Assembly: GCA_964631265.1 (NCBI GenBank)
Contig: CAZVWW010000050.1
Span: 1-15,161, forward strand
Length of the DNA stretch: 15,161 bases
Origin: CAZVWW01 sp964631265
Lineage (GTDB): Bacteria > Thermotogota > Thermotogae > MWEM01
Direction of reading: 5' to 3'
Shown piece by piece: positions 14,139-15,161 of this stretch. A model generated the notes under the pieces. It was not told the DNA's origin. It saw nothing but the letters and a program-made list of their open reading frames with translations, and made no database searches. A program made the position numbers and the translations under genes. How positions within the stretch are numbered: position 1 is the first letter of the stretch; each line of letters starts with the position of its first letter.

Positions 14139-15137
14139 TTGGAAAAAACTGAGCTAAAGGCCTATGCGAAACTGAACCTTTATCTGGATGTCCTGGATAA
14201 AAGGCCGGATGGATTTCATGAGATCATCACCCTCTTTCAGAGCATCGATATCTCTGACCATATCACCATCACCATGACCGCCGGGAAACAGGTCGATTTT
14301 GAAGTTAAAAAGAAGCCGGCCACCCCGTTGACAAAAGAACTCGCCTGGAACGATAAGAACACCCTTTACAAGACCCTGCGGGCTGTTGAGGATTATCTGG
14401 GCAACCCGATCAGGGGGATGCACATCAAGCTGGTTAAGGGCATTCCCGACCAATCCGGACTTGGGGGTGCCAGCAGTGATGCCGCTCAGTTCCTGATCTT
14501 TCTTTCCAGGCGCTATTCCATCCCGTTCGGCGATCAGTTAAAGATCGCATCGGCCGTTGGCAGCGATGTTCCTTTCTTTCTCTATGGCGGAACTGCTATC
14601 GGCAGGGAGAAAGGGGACCGTATCGAAACCCTGGAGCGTCTGGTGGATATTCCTGTCCTCGTCGCCCTGCCCGATATTAAATTTCCCACTCCAAAGATGT
14701 ATTCCGTTGTTGATGCGTTGCGATTTGAAGAATGGGAAACAATCGAGGACACGGAAAAGGTGGATGATTTCGAAGGGTACGAATACCGGGAGCCGTTGAA
14801 CGATGAAGTGCTGAACGACTGGGATGATGAAGTCGATTCCTGGTCGCCTGAGGATGACATCAAGCGTATCTACGGGATGCTGAGCGACGGGGAGTGTGCC
14901 CTGACTTTCAACGATTTCGAAAAGGCGGCTGAAGAACTCGATCTGAAGGAATACAGAAGATTCTCCGAAACGTTCCGCAATCTTCGCTCCGATAGTATCT
15001 TAATCCGCGGGATGACCGGCTCGGGTGCCGCCCACTACATTGCCTTTCGGGCCGGGACCCCTGAAGAAGCGATCGATAGAGTGAAAAAAACACTTGAAAC
15101 CAATAGCAGCTGGGTGAAACGGGCAAGATTTATATAG
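14139..15137 (+). CDS. ispE: 4-diphosphocytidyl-2-C-methyl-D-erythritol kinase
   Basis: ATP-dependent GHMP kinase of the MEP (non-mevalonate) isoprenoid pathway. The 332 residues include the substrate motif AYAKLNLYL (Lys 11), KRPDGFHEI (21-29), the ATP loop QSGLGGASSDAA (105-116), GSDVPFFL with the catalytic Asp 143, the later NDFE (258-261) and the C-terminal GHMP motif MTGSGAAHY (292-300). Usual length is 280-300. The excess is an Asp/Glu/Trp-rich insertion at about 196-250, between the conserved KMYSVVDAL and NDFE. TTG 14139 is preferred because GGAGG lies 8 nt upstream. The in-frame ATG 14124, which overlaps the TPR stop (TGATG), has no good SD and would add five residues. It is the last gene seen; no terminator follows in the 24 nt left. 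Confidence 0.93.
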   Translation: MEKTELKAYAKLNLYLDVLDKRPDGFHEIITLFQSIDISDHITITMTAGKQVDFEVKKKPATPLTKELAWNDKNTLYKTLRAVEDYLGNPIRGMHIKLVKGIPDQSGLGGASSDAAQFLIFLSRRYSIPFGDQLKIASAVGSDVPFFLYGGTAIGREKGDRIETLERLVDIPVLVALPDIKFPTPKMYSVVDALRFEEWETIEDTEKVDDFEGYEYREPLNDEVLNDWDDEVDSWSPEDDIKRIYGMLSDGECALTFNDFEKAAEELDLKEYRRFSETFRNLRSDSILIRGMTGSGAAHYIAFRAGTPEEAIDRVKKTLETNSSWVKRARFI

Positions 15138-15161
15138 GGGCTCGGAAAACACCCTGGGGAG

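Noticed and set aside
15138..15161. Possible start of a tRNA or other RNA after ispE
   Set aside because: Only 24 bases remain; no acceptor/D-arm pattern can be established.

Overview
The window looks like a chromosomal segment of a diderm (outer-membrane-bearing) bacterium. The evidence is a soluble, non-lipoprotein LivK with a Sec signal peptide, which needs a periplasm, and a small secreted protein with beta-barrel character and a C-terminal Phe. Base composition is moderate. Eight of the fourteen main genes appear to start with TTG or GTG. No taxon can be assigned safely. I see no mobile element, CRISPR array, rRNA or tRNA.

Left half (minus strand, about 69-5195): a complete branched-chain amino acid ABC importer operon, livK-livH-livM-livG-livF, ending in a strong terminator at 69-101. 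A conserved-looking hairpin sits between livK and livH. The roughly 250-nt leader upstream of livK is the most interesting part of the window. It has a good promoter (5167-5195), a ribosome-bound 23-codon ORF (5063-5134) with nine consecutive Ile/Leu/Val codons, a 9-bp antiterminator pairing (5054-5062 with 5005-5013), and a 12-bp intrinsic terminator followed by a U-run (4976-5011). A further hairpin (5043-5070) overlaps the leader stop codon and the antiterminator strand. This is the architecture of a translating-ribosome attenuator. Such attenuators are classical for BCAA biosynthesis operons, but here one sits in front of a BCAA uptake operon.

Right half (plus strand, 5353-15137): a divergent run of nine closely packed genes: an alpha-D-phosphohexomutase (pgcA-like), hpt, a small unknown membrane-anchored protein, hslU, dprA, a putative outer-membrane barrel, an RsuA/RluB-type pseudouridine synthase, a large secreted TPR protein, and ispE. 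Gaps are 36 nt or less and several genes overlap or nearly touch, so they are probably cotranscribed from an extended -10 promoter at 5353-5361. The set mixes sugar metabolism, purine salvage, proteolysis, DNA processing, envelope, rRNA modification and isoprenoid synthesis, so it is a housekeeping cluster rather than a pathway. hslU is present without hslV, and ispE carries an acidic insertion.

The 4911-5402 intergenic region is fully described below. Positions 1-68 and 15138-15161 show nothing I can name.
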